Assembly: GCA_002411545.1 (NCBI GenBank)
Contig: DHTG01000047.1
Coordinates: forward strand, 4,666 to 27,607
Length of the DNA: 22,942 bases
Direction: 5' to 3'
Origin: Bacteroidales bacterium UBA5266
GTDB lineage: Bacteria; Bacteroidota; Bacteroidia; Bacteroidales; WCHB1-69
The notes under the pieces are model-generated. The model did no database searches, was not told the DNA's origin, and saw nothing but the letters and a program-made list of their open reading frames with translations. The translations under genes were made by a program, and so were the position numbers. Positions 7,696-16,380 of the stretch are shown piece by piece. Position 1 is the first letter of the stretch. Each line of letters opens with the position of its first letter.

Positions 7696-9204
7696 TTAAT
7701 AGTTAGGGTATCCAACACGTGCCATTGCACAACGAAATCCAATATAAGAAGTAGATTCATTTTCATCTAAGAATCTCTTTTGCCCAGGGCTTAACCAATA
7801 TTGCATATCATTCCAAGAGCCACCTTTATATACTCGAGCTTTGTCTTCAACTAAAGAATAAGTGCCTGCAGGATAAGGTCTTTTGTCATACATTTTATTG
7901 GTTGCTTTTGTGTTATCTTTTTGTTGCCATACTTCGGTAGAAGGTCCCATGGTTGAAGCCCAATCACCGTCTAAATAGTTTCTGTTGTCAGCAGCGCGAT
8001 AATTTCTTCTTCTGTCATTTTTAAAATCAGAAACAGGCACTACCGGAACTTGACCTACGTTTTCTCCCTCATCATATCTTTCTTCGACTGTGCCATCATC
8101 TAATAATTTAGGTGTTTTATATTCATTACCTCTAAAAGGGTTTAGATCAGATAAGTCTTCATTCGATAATTGACGATATACGTCCATTACCCATTCGGAG
8201 ACATTTCCGGCCATATTATATAGCCCATAATCGTTAGGCCAATTGTAAATGACAGGAACCGTATAATCGCCGACATCATTAAGATTTCCGGCTACACCCA
8301 TATAATCACCGGCTCCTCTTTTAAAATTAGCTACAAATCTACCATAATACTTTTTGTCGTCGGTACGAGCAATGTGACCGTTCCATGGGTATACTCTACG
8401 TTCTAATACACGTTCTTGTAGAGTATTTCCAATAAGACCTAAGGCAGCAAATTCCCATTCTGCTTCGGTAGGGAGTCGGTATTTCGGCAATAAGATACCA
8501 TCTTCCATTCTGGCATTACGTTCTTCCCCGGTTAATATATATTGTAATCTTCGGTCGCTATTTTGTTCATAGTCGGGATACATTAAATAAGCTTCTGTAT
8601 TGAAATACCCTTCAGCCGTAGGTTCGTTGGTTTGATTGATTAAACCTAAATCCACTAATATTTGTTCGTTTACGCGGTCGGTTCTCCAAGAGCAATAATT
8701 AGCGGCTTGTATCCAACTTACTCCCACCACAGGATAGTTTTTGTAAGCAGGATGACGTAAATAATAATCCACATAGGGTTCATTGTAAGCTAATTTATCA
8801 CGCCAACAGGCTGTATCGGGGAGTGCTTTGGCATATACGGAAATAAAATCATAAGGGACAAATACTCTATATAGCCAATATAAATACTCTAAGTAGGCAA
8901 GGTTGCTTACTTCTGCTTCATCCATAAAGAAGGAAGAAACCGTAACCGTACGGGGCGTATTGTTCCAATCTTTCATAACGTCTTCTTCGGTTCTACCCAT
9001 GGTGAAACGTCCACCTTCAATGAAAACTAAACCCGGACCCGTAATTTGTTCTTGATAGGGAGCTACTTCAAATCCACCATTCTTAGGGTTGTTATATTGC
9101 CAACCCGTAGTGGACGAATACTCTCTTTTACAAGAATTACATACTAACAAGCATAAACTTATGCTTATTAAAATTAAGAAATTTAAAAATTTATTCGTAT
9201 TCAT
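7696..9204 (-). CDS. gldJ: Gliding motility/T9SS lipoprotein GldJ
   Basis: GldJ is an outer-membrane-associated lipoprotein needed for gliding and for stability of the T9SS ring protein GldK in Flavobacterium johnsoniae. The 502-residue product has a type II signal peptide. A hydrophobic stretch (7-22) is followed by CNSC, with C25 as the likely lipidated residue. TGWQYNNPKNGGFEV (33-47) and GPGLVFIEGGRFTMGRTEEDVM (57-77) are typical of GldJ rather than GldK. The rest is a formylglycine-generating-enzyme-like (SUMF1) fold: YRLPTEAEWEFAA (242-254), NMAGNVSEW (330-338), a KGGSWND motif and a terminal GFRCAMAR. No enzymatic activity is expected. It follows porP by 22 bp, so porP-gldJ form a transcription unit, ending at the hairpin at 7639-7675. 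GldK is the main alternative; the N-terminal motif makes GldJ more likely. Confidence 0.88.
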   Translation of the reverse strand: MNTNKFLNFLILISISLCLLVCNSCKREYSSTTGWQYNNPKNGGFEVAPYQEQITGPGLVFIEGGRFTMGRTEEDVMKDWNNTPRTVTVSSFFMDEAEVSNLAYLEYLYWLYRVFVPYDFISVYAKALPDTACWRDKLAYNEPYVDYYLRHPAYKNYPVVGVSWIQAANYCSWRTDRVNEQILVDLGLINQTNEPTAEGYFNTEAYLMYPDYEQNSDRRLQYILTGEERNARMEDGILLPKYRLPTEAEWEFAALGLIGNTLQERVLERRVYPWNGHIARTDDKKYYGRFVANFKRGAGDYMGVAGNLNDVGDYTVPVIYNWPNDYGLYNMAGNVSEWVMDVYRQLSNEDLSDLNPFRGNEYKTPKLLDDGTVEERYDEGENVGQVPVVPVSDFKNDRRRNYRAADNRNYLDGDWASTMGPSTEVWQQKDNTKATNKMYDKRPYPAGTYSLVEDKARVYKGGSWNDMQYWLSPGQKRFLDENESTSYIGFRCAMARVGYPNY

Positions 9205-9226
9205 ATCTTATAAATTTTATGCTTTA

Positions 9227-10249
9227 TTAAAAACTTGGACAATTCAATGATCGTATTCTTCTTTGTTTGACCGGACAAGGTAATTTAAATTGAGTGGAAA
9301 TTTCATGTGATCCTCCAGATCCTTTTAAAGAAAGGGTCATATCATAGGAATATCCAATTTTGAAAATATCATATTCTAATCCAAAAAGAAATATCAATGC
9401 ATCTACGTTATTAAAACCGTTACGCAGCCAAAGTCCGACGGTTAAGGGATAACAATTAAAATAGGCTCCGTAATTCATAGTGGAATAAGAAGCTCCGTTG
9501 GATAACTTGGTTTGATATTGAAAAATAATGTTTGGCGAGATTGACATATCGCCCATACGTTTCGTGTTTTTATTGCGATGTTTGTTTAGGTTGAGTAATG
9601 CACCCACATGAGCCGTAAATTTAATGGGCAAACGTGAAAATTCATCATCTTCCGTCACAAAGCCTTCTTTAGGTTGTGTGAAATGATTCACAGACAAACC
9701 GCCATACACTTTATCTGAATAAATCACTAATCCTGCCGAAAAATCGGCTAAGCCTTTGCTTTTATATTTAACTTGTTCTTGCGTTTCATACACAAAACCA
9801 TATTTTGGATTGATCATGTCAGGAAATCGTAATTTCGTCCAATCCAATGTGGTTTGTTGAAATGTTGCTTGTAATGCCATGCGCATGGCTACTTTACGTG
9901 ATAAATCTAATTTGTAGGCATATATTAAACTGATAGCATTGCTGCTGTATGTGCCTGAAGCTGCGCGATCACCCAAAAATAAAATTCCTATTCCTCCCGA
10001 TAAAGCATCGAAATGTTGATCGTATGATGCAGAATAGGATGTATATGTGCCACTGATGGCAGGCCATTGATCCCTGAAATTGGCTACTAAACGAGGACAT
10101 ACCGATGAACCGGCAAAAGATGGATTTAAATATAATGGGTTAGCATAATATTGTGAAAAATGAACATCTTGTGCGTTTATTTGTGTTTGAACATAAAACA
10201 CTAAGAGTCCAATTATACCGCTTATCTTTATCTTGTTTAACATCCACAT
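9227..10249 (-). CDS. porP: PorP/SprF family type IX secretion outer-membrane protein
   Basis: PorP/SprF proteins are outer-membrane beta-barrels of the T9SS; PorP works with the PorKLMN core, and SprF exports the adhesin SprB in flavobacteria. After a signal peptide ending INAQ, the mature protein starts DVHFSQYYANPLYLNPSFAG, the family signature. It continues NFRDQWPAISGTYTSYSASYDQ and ends with the barrel closing segment FKLPCPVKQRR and a terminal CPSF. The longest frame starts at 10264, but that ATG lies inside a predicted -7 element. I therefore place the start at the ATG at 10249; 10243 is equally possible. Because it sits beside gldJ and not gldK-L-M-N, it may be one of several paralogues in the genome. 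It is the first gene of the leftward unit that includes gldJ. Confidence 0.88.
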   Translation of the reverse strand: MWMLNKIKISGIIGLLVFYVQTQINAQDVHFSQYYANPLYLNPSFAGSSVCPRLVANFRDQWPAISGTYTSYSASYDQHFDALSGGIGILFLGDRAASGTYSSNAISLIYAYKLDLSRKVAMRMALQATFQQTTLDWTKLRFPDMINPKYGFVYETQEQVKYKSKGLADFSAGLVIYSDKVYGGLSVNHFTQPKEGFVTEDDEFSRLPIKFTAHVGALLNLNKHRNKNTKRMGDMSISPNIIFQYQTKLSNGASYSTMNYGAYFNCYPLTVGLWLRNGFNNVDALIFLFGLEYDIFKIGYSYDMTLSLKGSGGSHEISTQFKLPCPVKQRRIRSLNCPSF

Positions 10250-10261
10250 AATTTTAATTTG

Positions 10262-10269
10262 CAAAGGTA
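10262..10269 (-). promoter_or_regulatory. Predicted promoter (-7 element) of porP-gldJ
   Basis: On the minus strand this reads TACCTTTG, a perfect TAnnTTTG. Transcription would start near 10255, just upstream of the ATG at 10249. The identical 8-mer precedes the DUF2795-type gene at 16630-16637. No well-spaced -33 TTTG is evident; TTTG at 10301-10304 is 31 bp away. A second minus-strand match, TACATTTG, lies at 10370-10377 and could be a distal promoter. Confidence 0.5.
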
Positions 10270-10328
10270 TATATTTTTTTAATTAAAATATATATCAACT
10301 CAAAAAAATTACTTATTTGTACGTAAAA

Positions 10329-10344
10329 TAACAACATTTTGTTA
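10329..10344. promoter_or_regulatory. Inverted repeat, candidate operator between porP and porU
   Basis: TAACAA-CATT-TTGTTA is a perfect 6-bp palindrome with a 4-bp centre. It lies 60 bp upstream of the porP -7 element and about 305 bp upstream of porU, and no gene or terminator explains it. The size suits a dimeric regulator. Low-complexity AT sequence makes chance occurrence possible. Confidence 0.3.
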
Positions 10345-10519
10345 CATCAAACTTTTTTGAATTTAAATGCAAATGTAAAATAATCTTTAATATAAAATTT
10401 AGTTCTTTGCATTTATTTAATGACTTTTTTTAAGTAAGATACTAGTGTGCCGTTTTTCAATTAATTACACTACAAGCCTCTTGTTCTTCAAACGTGAGTT
10501 TACGGATTTTATTTCATAA

Positions 10520-10548
10520 AATATAAAAATCAAAAACATTTTTATATT
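10520..10548. repeat. AT-rich inverted repeat upstream of porU
   Basis: AATATAAAAAT (10520-10530) and ATTTTTATATT (10538-10548) are perfect 11-bp complements around the 7-nt loop CAAAAAC. The stem has no G-C pair and no following T run, so it is a poor terminator. It may be a regulatory site about 100 bp upstream of porU, or only AT-rich coincidence. Confidence 0.4.
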
Positions 10549-10648
10549 ATAATATCGGATACTAAAGACCTTTAGATTTTATTTTAAAACGGAATACAAT
10601 ATTTTTTTTTGCTATGTCGTTAGTATAATCGAATTTATAACAAGAAAA

Positions 10649-13600
10649 ATGTATAAAAAATTTTTTCTTTTGAGCTGTGTTTTTATATGTACGCTTAGAT
10701 TAACAGGCAATGATATTTTTGTATCCTATCATTTGCGATGGCAAAAACCCATTATTGAAAAGATTTCAGATGATATTCAGCATGCTTATTTTTATTTTGA
10801 AGGAGCAGGGTTACATTATTCCAATGGATTTTTAACTTCTGAATTTGTGGCGAGATTTCCCTTAACCGATGGGAACATTGTGCCTATTGTTTCCATTGAA
10901 AATTCCACTTGGCAGCCGTTAACGACGGAAGAATTAAAATTAGTGGATGCAGCTTTGGCAAATCAAGCAATAGAAATTAATACACAGATATTTTATACCC
11001 AAAAGAAACCTGAATTACACATACGCTTTTTCCCTTTTCGGAAAAATGGTGCTACGTTTGAAAAATTAATTTCTTTTGATTTAAAGGTGGTGCAAAAATC
11101 TGTATTTGCCAGTAAAGTACAAAAAGCCAAAACCTATGCCACTAAATCGATACTTGCATCTGGAAATTTTTACAAGTTGGCTATAAATAAAACAGGAATT
11201 CACAAAATTACATTTGATGATTTTAAAACCTTGGGCATACATACGGCCCAGTTGCCTACACATCGTATTGCCTTATTTGGTAACGGGGGACATATGCTAG
11301 CTGAAAATACAAGTGATTTTGTTTATGATGATCTGCAAGAAATACCTATTCAGGTAATTGATTTAAATAACAATGGGGTGTTTGAAGAAGAAGATTATGT
11401 GCTGTTTTATGCAGTAGGTATCATCGCGTGGAAACCTTCTTCTGATTATTACTCGCATACATTAAATATATATGCCGATTACGCCTACTATTTTATCAAT
11501 GTGGATGAACATATCGGACTTAAAAAGAGAATTCAACAAAAAGCAGAATCCTCTCAAAGTAAAACTCATGAAGTTTCAACCTATGATTTTTACGATCTGT
11601 ATGAAAAAGATCAGCTATGTCCGAATGATGAGGGTCGAATTTGGTTTTCCGATGCTTATGATGCAATCACATCTTATGATTACGCTATGCATCTACCAGA
11701 TATTCAGGATGGAGAAAAAGCTGTGTTGAGGTTTTCTGTTGCATCAAGGTCATCGGCATATCCTCAGTTTACGTTTACCATTAATAGTGCACAGCAATTT
11801 CAATTAACATTGCCTCCTCATAAAGATGGTGTCATACAGTTAGGAACTTATTCATTTATTCCAAATTCAAACGCTATTAATATAAATGTAAACTATCAAA
11901 AACCTACTAACAATTCTGTTGGATGGTTAGATTATATAGAGATGTTTGCAAGATGTAAACTACAATTTGCCAACACATCTCAACTATCGTTTAGGAATAA
12001 AAGTGTTGTAGGTGACGCAAATATTGTCGAATATGTTTTTAATACTCAAGGCAATCTTACCACTGTGTGGGATGTAAGCGACCCTGTAAATGTTGTTAAG
12101 GTAGAAGGTCGATTGAATGCTAATATTTTTCGTTTTAAAAGTGAAGCCAATGTTTTACGTGAGTTTGTGGCTTTTTACGGTTCTTCTTTTTACAGTATCA
12201 TTCCTATAGGAAAAATACAAAATCAAAATTTGCATGGAATCAATACCGCCGATTTTGTTATTATTACTCATCCTGATTTTATTCAGTCTGCCCAAGAATT
12301 AGCCGATTTCAGAGCATCCAATGACGGATTTTCAACGACAGTAGTAACGACCACTCAAATTTATAATGAATTCAGTAGCGGTAGACAGGATATTGCGGCT
12401 ATACGTAATTTTTTGAAAATGTTGTATGATAGAAGCAATGCTACTTCACCCCAAAATGTATTGTTGTTTGGAAAAGCTTCTGTTGACTTTCGCGATAGGA
12501 CGGGAACGGCAAGTAATTTTATCCCTAATTATCAAGGAAGTTGTCCTTTTGATAAGAATAAATGTTTGTCGACAGATGATTTTTTTGTAAAGTTGGATGA
12601 TAATGAAGGCATGAATAATATGGGAACTATGGATGCAGGCATTGGAAGATTCCCTGTACGTACAAAAACTCAGGCACAAATTGTGGTTCAAAAAACGAAG
12701 AATTATTCGTCACAAAAATTATTGTCAACTACAACATCCAATTCGGTATCGAATTTTGCAGATTGGAGAAATGTAGTTACTTTTTGTGCCGATGACGATG
12801 CCGATCAATATCATTTTTATGATGCAGAAGGACAGGCTAACTTTATAGCCGACAATTATCCTGTAATCAACATTGATAAAATATATTTAGATGCATTTAA
12901 AAAAGTGTCTACTTCGCAAGGACAACGTTATCCTGATGCTACTCTTGCCTTAAGTCAGCGGATTATGAAAGGGAGCTTGATGTTGACCTACATGGGTCAT
13001 GGAGGAGACAATGGTTGGGCACATGAACGATTTTTGAAAAGAAGTGATATCAGTGCTTGGAAAAATAAATATAATTTACCTTTGTTTTTTGCCGGTTCCT
13101 GCTCCTTTGGTATATATGATAAGAAAAATAATCAATCTCCTTCGGAAGATATTTTATTTAAATCGGATGGCGGTGGAATAGCCGTGATTTCGGCTAGCAG
13201 AGATTCTTATAGTTCAACCAATAAGCAATTTGGAATAAAATTACATCAATTGGCTTTTGAAAAAGATAACAATGCTTATAGAACCATCGGCCAATTTTAT
13301 GCTCAAGCCAAAAATGTAAGTAGCAGCGTAGATATGTATGTCTTGTTTGGAGATCCGTCCTTAACATTGGCTTATCCCAAATACAACGTATCGACCGATA
13401 GTATAAATGGAAAATCTCTTGCCAATAGTCAAGATACAATCAAAGCATTGCAATTTATTAGCATTAAAGGTAGGGTGACCGATGAATCTTTGCAAACCGT
13501 TTCCTCATTCAACGGCTATGTTTATCCAACGGTTTTTGATAAGGCTTCCACGGTAGTTACCTTATTAAACAATCCCAACAGTATTCAAAAAACGTTTGCA

Positions 13601-14455
13601 TTACAAAAAAACATTTTATATAAGGGAAAAGTAAGTGTAAAAAACGGACATTTTGAGTTTTCATTTTTAGTACCCAAGGATATAAATTATGAATATGGAT
13701 TCGGGAAAATTAGTTATTATGCCTTTGCTGATAATAAGGATGCCAATGGATTTGATTCTCTTTTAGTGGGTGGAATTAATGACACCCTGATTAATGATAA
13801 TGCCGGCCCTGAAATCAAATTATATTTGAATGACGAGAATTTTGTAAGTGGTGGTATAACAACTTCCAATCCTATTTTATATGCTTTAATCAAAGATGAA
13901 AACGGCGTTAATACCGTTGGTACCGGTATAGGCCATGATATCATTGCTTTTATTGATGATGAAGTGGATAAAAGTATAGTTTTGAACGATTTTTTTGAAT
14001 ACAATGAAAACAGTTATACTTCCGGTAAAATAAATTATTTGCTTTCGAACATAAATTTAGGACAACATACGCTTACTTTGAGAGCTTGGGACGTGCTTAA
14101 CAATATGAATCAAACTACCATAAGCTTTACGGTTGTCAATGATGAAGCATTACAATTAGATCATGTGCTCAATTATCCCAATCCCTTTACGACACAAACA
14201 AGCTTTTATTTCGAACACAATCATCCCGGGCTAAGCATGGATATTAGTATACAAATTTTCACCATATCCGGAAAGTTAGTTAAAACCATACGGTATACCG
14301 AAGCTTCGAATTCTTTACGTGTAGGTCCCATTTCTTGGAATGGTAAAGATGATTTTGGAGATGCTTTAGCCAAGGGAGTTTATTTATACAAACTTCGAGT
14401 AAAAACGACAGACAATAAAATAGCTGAAAAAATAGAGAAGTTAGTCATTTTATAA
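10649..14455 (+). CDS. porU: Type IX secretion system sortase PorU
   Basis: PorU is a surface-exposed gingipain-like (peptidase C25) sortase that cleaves the C-terminal domain (CTD) from T9SS cargo and attaches A-LPS to it, working with PorV, PorQ and PorZ. The 1268-residue protein has a short signal peptide (about 1-20), then beta-rich N-terminal domains. The C25 domain follows from about FVIITHPDFIQSAQELADFR near residue 535. The catalytic His is in YMGHGGDNGWAHE (H784) and the catalytic Cys is in FFAGSCSFG (C818), so the dyad is intact. A C-terminal CTD-like domain begins at NYPNPF (1175-1180), contains WNGKDDFGDALAKGVYLYKL, and ends IEKLVIL. PorU of P. gingivalis likewise keeps a CTD-like tail. 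It is followed by porV after 94 bp, the order known from P. gingivalis. Length is within the family range (about 1100-1300). Confidence 0.95.
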   Translation: MYKKFFLLSCVFICTLRLTGNDIFVSYHLRWQKPIIEKISDDIQHAYFYFEGAGLHYSNGFLTSEFVARFPLTDGNIVPIVSIENSTWQPLTTEELKLVDAALANQAIEINTQIFYTQKKPELHIRFFPFRKNGATFEKLISFDLKVVQKSVFASKVQKAKTYATKSILASGNFYKLAINKTGIHKITFDDFKTLGIHTAQLPTHRIALFGNGGHMLAENTSDFVYDDLQEIPIQVIDLNNNGVFEEEDYVLFYAVGIIAWKPSSDYYSHTLNIYADYAYYFINVDEHIGLKKRIQQKAESSQSKTHEVSTYDFYDLYEKDQLCPNDEGRIWFSDAYDAITSYDYAMHLPDIQDGEKAVLRFSVASRSSAYPQFTFTINSAQQFQLTLPPHKDGVIQLGTYSFIPNSNAININVNYQKPTNNSVGWLDYIEMFARCKLQFANTSQLSFRNKSVVGDANIVEYVFNTQGNLTTVWDVSDPVNVVKVEGRLNANIFRFKSEANVLREFVAFYGSSFYSIIPIGKIQNQNLHGINTADFVIITHPDFIQSAQELADFRASNDGFSTTVVTTTQIYNEFSSGRQDIAAIRNFLKMLYDRSNATSPQNVLLFGKASVDFRDRTGTASNFIPNYQGSCPFDKNKCLSTDDFFVKLDDNEGMNNMGTMDAGIGRFPVRTKTQAQIVVQKTKNYSSQKLLSTTTSNSVSNFADWRNVVTFCADDDADQYHFYDAEGQANFIADNYPVINIDKIYLDAFKKVSTSQGQRYPDATLALSQRIMKGSLMLTYMGHGGDNGWAHERFLKRSDISAWKNKYNLPLFFAGSCSFGIYDKKNNQSPSEDILFKSDGGGIAVISASRDSYSSTNKQFGIKLHQLAFEKDNNAYRTIGQFYAQAKNVSSSVDMYVLFGDPSLTLAYPKYNVSTDSINGKSLANSQDTIKALQFISIKGRVTDESLQTVSSFNGYVYPTVFDKASTVVTLLNNPNSIQKTFALQKNILYKGKVSVKNGHFEFSFLVPKDINYEYGFGKISYYAFADNKDANGFDSLLVGGINDTLINDNAGPEIKLYLNDENFVSGGITTSNPILYALIKDENGVNTVGTGIGHDIIAFIDDEVDKSIVLNDFFEYNENSYTSGKINYLLSNINLGQHTLTLRAWDVLNNMNQTTISFTVVNDEALQLDHVLNYPNPFTTQTSFYFEHNHPGLSMDISIQIFTISGKLVKTIRYTEASNSLRVGPISWNGKDDFGDALAKGVYLYKLRVKTTDNKIAEKIEKLVIL

Positions 14456-14482
14456 AAATACAAATGCCCGAACAATAATCTT

Positions 14483-14511
14483 TTTGATGAGGCGTTATAA
14501 TCGTAACTTTT
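14483..14511 (+). promoter_or_regulatory. Possible internal promoter of porV-ispF
   Basis: TTTG at 14483-14486 and TAACTTTT at 14504-14511 are separated by 17 bp. The -7 element lacks the final G of the consensus TAnnTTTG. Transcription would start near 14518, about 30 nt before porV. The 94-bp porU-porV gap has no terminator hairpin, so read-through from porU is also possible. Confidence 0.3.
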
Positions 14512-14549
14512 AGAAAGAAAAAAAACAATTAAATAATTATTCATTTAGA

Positions 14550-15794
14550 ATGTCATATCGAATTACCGTAATTAGAAGTATCATACTAACCTTATTATAT
14601 TTACCTTTATATGTAAGTGCTCAAGATGGGAAAAAAGACATATTGGGACGTCCGGCAAATGCCATTACGACAGCTGTTCCCTTTTTGATGATAGGACCCG
14701 ATTCACATACCGGGGGTATGGGTGAGGTGGGAGTAGCTTTGCCGAATGAGTTGAATGCACAACATTGGAATCCGTCAAAATATGTGTTTTCCGACCAAAT
14801 AGCAGGGGTGTCTATTTCTTACAGTCCTTGGTTGTATGGTTTGGGTTTAAACGATATTTATCTTCTTTATTTATCAGGTTATTATAAAATCAATAATTTA
14901 AATTCTGTTTCTTTTTCCATACGTTACTTTAATATGGGTGAAATGGAATTGAGAGATTATTTTGGTGAAAATCCATTAGGGGAAGGCGTTACTGTTAGCC
15001 CTCACGAATTTTCCTTGGATGCTGCATATTCCCGTAAATTCACCAAAGAATTATCCATGTCGGTAACAGGGCGTTTTATCTATTCTAATCTTACAACCGT
15101 AAGTAATGTAGGTGGAACTACCGAAGGAATAAAACCCGGCATGGCAGGTGCGGCAGATATCAGTTTGTTTTATCAAAAGAATTTAAGAGCTGAAAAACTT
15201 TATAAAAGTCTATTAGGCTTCGGACTTAGCTTCTCAAATATTGGTTCAAAAATATCTTATTCGAGCAATATGGAGAGAGATTTTTTGCCGGCAAATTTTC
15301 GAATCGGAACTGCATATACGATGTATATTGATAAATTCAACAGCTTGACCTTTGCTTTCGACTTAAATAAGTTGTTAGTGCCCACTCCGCCGGTCTATGA
15401 ATCCGATAGTATGGGGCGAGTAGCAAGAGATGAAAAGGGGAATGCTATCATAGCTGCAGGAAGAGATCCTTATAATACGTCGGTCGTTGAAGCGGTGTTT
15501 ACATCGTGGTTTGATGCTCCCTATGGTTTTGCCGAAGAAATGAGTGAGTTTATTATGAATGTAGGATTGGAATATGCTTACAATGACTTGTTGTATATTC
15601 GTGCAGGCTATTTTAACGAAGCTAAAACCAAAGGAGATCGTAAATATTTAACCGCCGGTGTCGGGATTAAATATAGTATCTTTTGTTTGGATGCTTCTTA
15701 TATAATTCCTGTAAATCAAAGGAACCATGCATTAGAAAACACCTTGCGCTTTACTTTATCATTCGATTTAGGGGCGTCAATTGATACAAAATAA
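14550..15794 (+). CDS. porV: Type IX secretion system outer-membrane shuttle protein PorV (LptO)
   Basis: PorV is a FadL-like 14-strand outer-membrane barrel that collects T9SS substrates from the SprA/Sov translocon and delivers them to the PorU sortase. The 414-residue precursor has a signal peptide with cleavage probably after VSA (residue 24). The mature N-terminus carries the family signature AITTAVPFLMIGPDSHTGGM (38-57), then GEVGVAL and the QHWNPSKYVF plug-loop motif. It ends with a beta-rich stretch and a final aromatic-rich strand (RFTLSFDLG). It is downstream of porU, and ispF starts 9 bp after it, so porV-ispF are cotranscribed. PorQ is excluded by the N-terminal motif. Confidence 0.95.
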   Translation: MSYRITVIRSIILTLLYLPLYVSAQDGKKDILGRPANAITTAVPFLMIGPDSHTGGMGEVGVALPNELNAQHWNPSKYVFSDQIAGVSISYSPWLYGLGLNDIYLLYLSGYYKINNLNSVSFSIRYFNMGEMELRDYFGENPLGEGVTVSPHEFSLDAAYSRKFTKELSMSVTGRFIYSNLTTVSNVGGTTEGIKPGMAGAADISLFYQKNLRAEKLYKSLLGFGLSFSNIGSKISYSSNMERDFLPANFRIGTAYTMYIDKFNSLTFAFDLNKLLVPTPPVYESDSMGRVARDEKGNAIIAAGRDPYNTSVVEAVFTSWFDAPYGFAEEMSEFIMNVGLEYAYNDLLYIRAGYFNEAKTKGDRKYLTAGVGIKYSIFCLDASYIIPVNQRNHALENTLRFTLSFDLGASIDTK

Positions 15795-15803
15795 ACACCT
15801 TAC

Positions 15804-16307
15804 ATGAATATGCGCATAGGATTCGGAATAGATACCCATCGCTTGACTCAGGATAAGAAGCTGATGATTGGAGGAATTCATATTCCCTATCATTTAGGAA
15901 GTGACGGTCATTCCGATGCTGATGTGTTAATCCATGCCCTTTGTGATGCCTTATTAGGAGCCGCAGCATTAAAAGATATTGGAACACAATTTCCCGATAC
16001 GGATATACAATATAAAAATATAGATAGCAAAATATTGCTAAAAAAAACCATGGAACTTATCCGTGAAAAAGGGTGGAAAATCATTAATACGGATACTACG
16101 ATTATATTGCAACAACCTAAAATAGCCCCTTATATTGATGCCATGCAAACCATCCTTTCGAAGGCATTGGATATCGAAAAAGAAAAAATATCGATTAAAG
16201 CCAAGACATCTGAAAAATTAGGATTTATTGGGAGAGAGGAAGGTGTCACAGCTTATGCTGTGGTTTTATTGCAAAAATCAGACAACCTAGAATTTCAAAC
16301 CGTATAA
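15804..16307 (+). CDS. ispF: 2-C-methyl-D-erythritol 2,4-cyclodiphosphate synthase IspF
   Basis: IspF makes the cyclic diphosphate intermediate of the MEP isoprenoid pathway, releasing CMP. The 167-residue protein carries the divalent-metal site (D10 and H12 in GFGIDTHRL, H44 in GSDGHSDADVLIHALCDALLGA) and the C-terminal signature KTSEKLGFIGREEG. The homotrimeric family is usually 155-165 residues. The start is either the ATG at 15804 or the one at 15810 (MRIGFG), which fits the family slightly better. It follows porV by 9 bp. An identical porU-porV-ispF order occurs in P. gingivalis as I recall it; there is no obvious functional link, so this is probably shared transcription. A perfect terminator follows. 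Confidence 0.95.
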   Translation: MNMRIGFGIDTHRLTQDKKLMIGGIHIPYHLGSDGHSDADVLIHALCDALLGAAALKDIGTQFPDTDIQYKNIDSKILLKKTMELIREKGWKIINTDTTIILQQPKIAPYIDAMQTILSKALDIEKEKISIKAKTSEKLGFIGREEGVTAYAVVLLQKSDNLEFQTV

Positions 16308-16328
16308 GAGATATAGAAAGAGAAATTA

Positions 16329-16364
16329 AAAAAAAGGAATAAACATGCATTTATTCCTTTTTTT
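16329..16364. terminator. Bidirectional terminator between ispF and the DUF2795-type gene
   Basis: Arms 16329-16343 and 16350-16364 form a perfect 15-bp stem, AAAAAAAGGAATAAA paired with TTTATTCCTTTTTTT, around the 6-nt loop CATGCA. The A run on one side and T run on the other give a U tract on both strands. It lies 22 bp after ispF on + and 17 bp after the convergent small gene on -. Confidence 0.85.
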
Positions 16365-16380
16365 GTGTTTTCAAGATGTG

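Larger units (their letters stand above)
10265..10648. other. Divergent intergenic region between porP and porU
   Basis: These 384 bp hold no gene that I can support. They contain the proximal and distal porP -7 candidates (10262-10269 and 10370-10377, minus strand) and two inverted repeats listed separately. The rest is very AT-rich, including a T tract shortly before porU. I could not find a convincing TTTG/TAnnTTTG pair for porU on the + strand; GTTCTTTG at about 10402-10409 is a weak partial match. An ECF-sigma-type promoter is possible, since por genes of P. gingivalis are partly under SigP/PorXY control, but I cannot identify its motif. Confidence 0.6.

Noticed and set aside
10250..10264. 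Longer porP version starting at 10264
   Set aside because: The ATG lies within the predicted -7 element TACCTTTG, upstream of the expected transcription start; ATGs at 10249 and 10243 remain.
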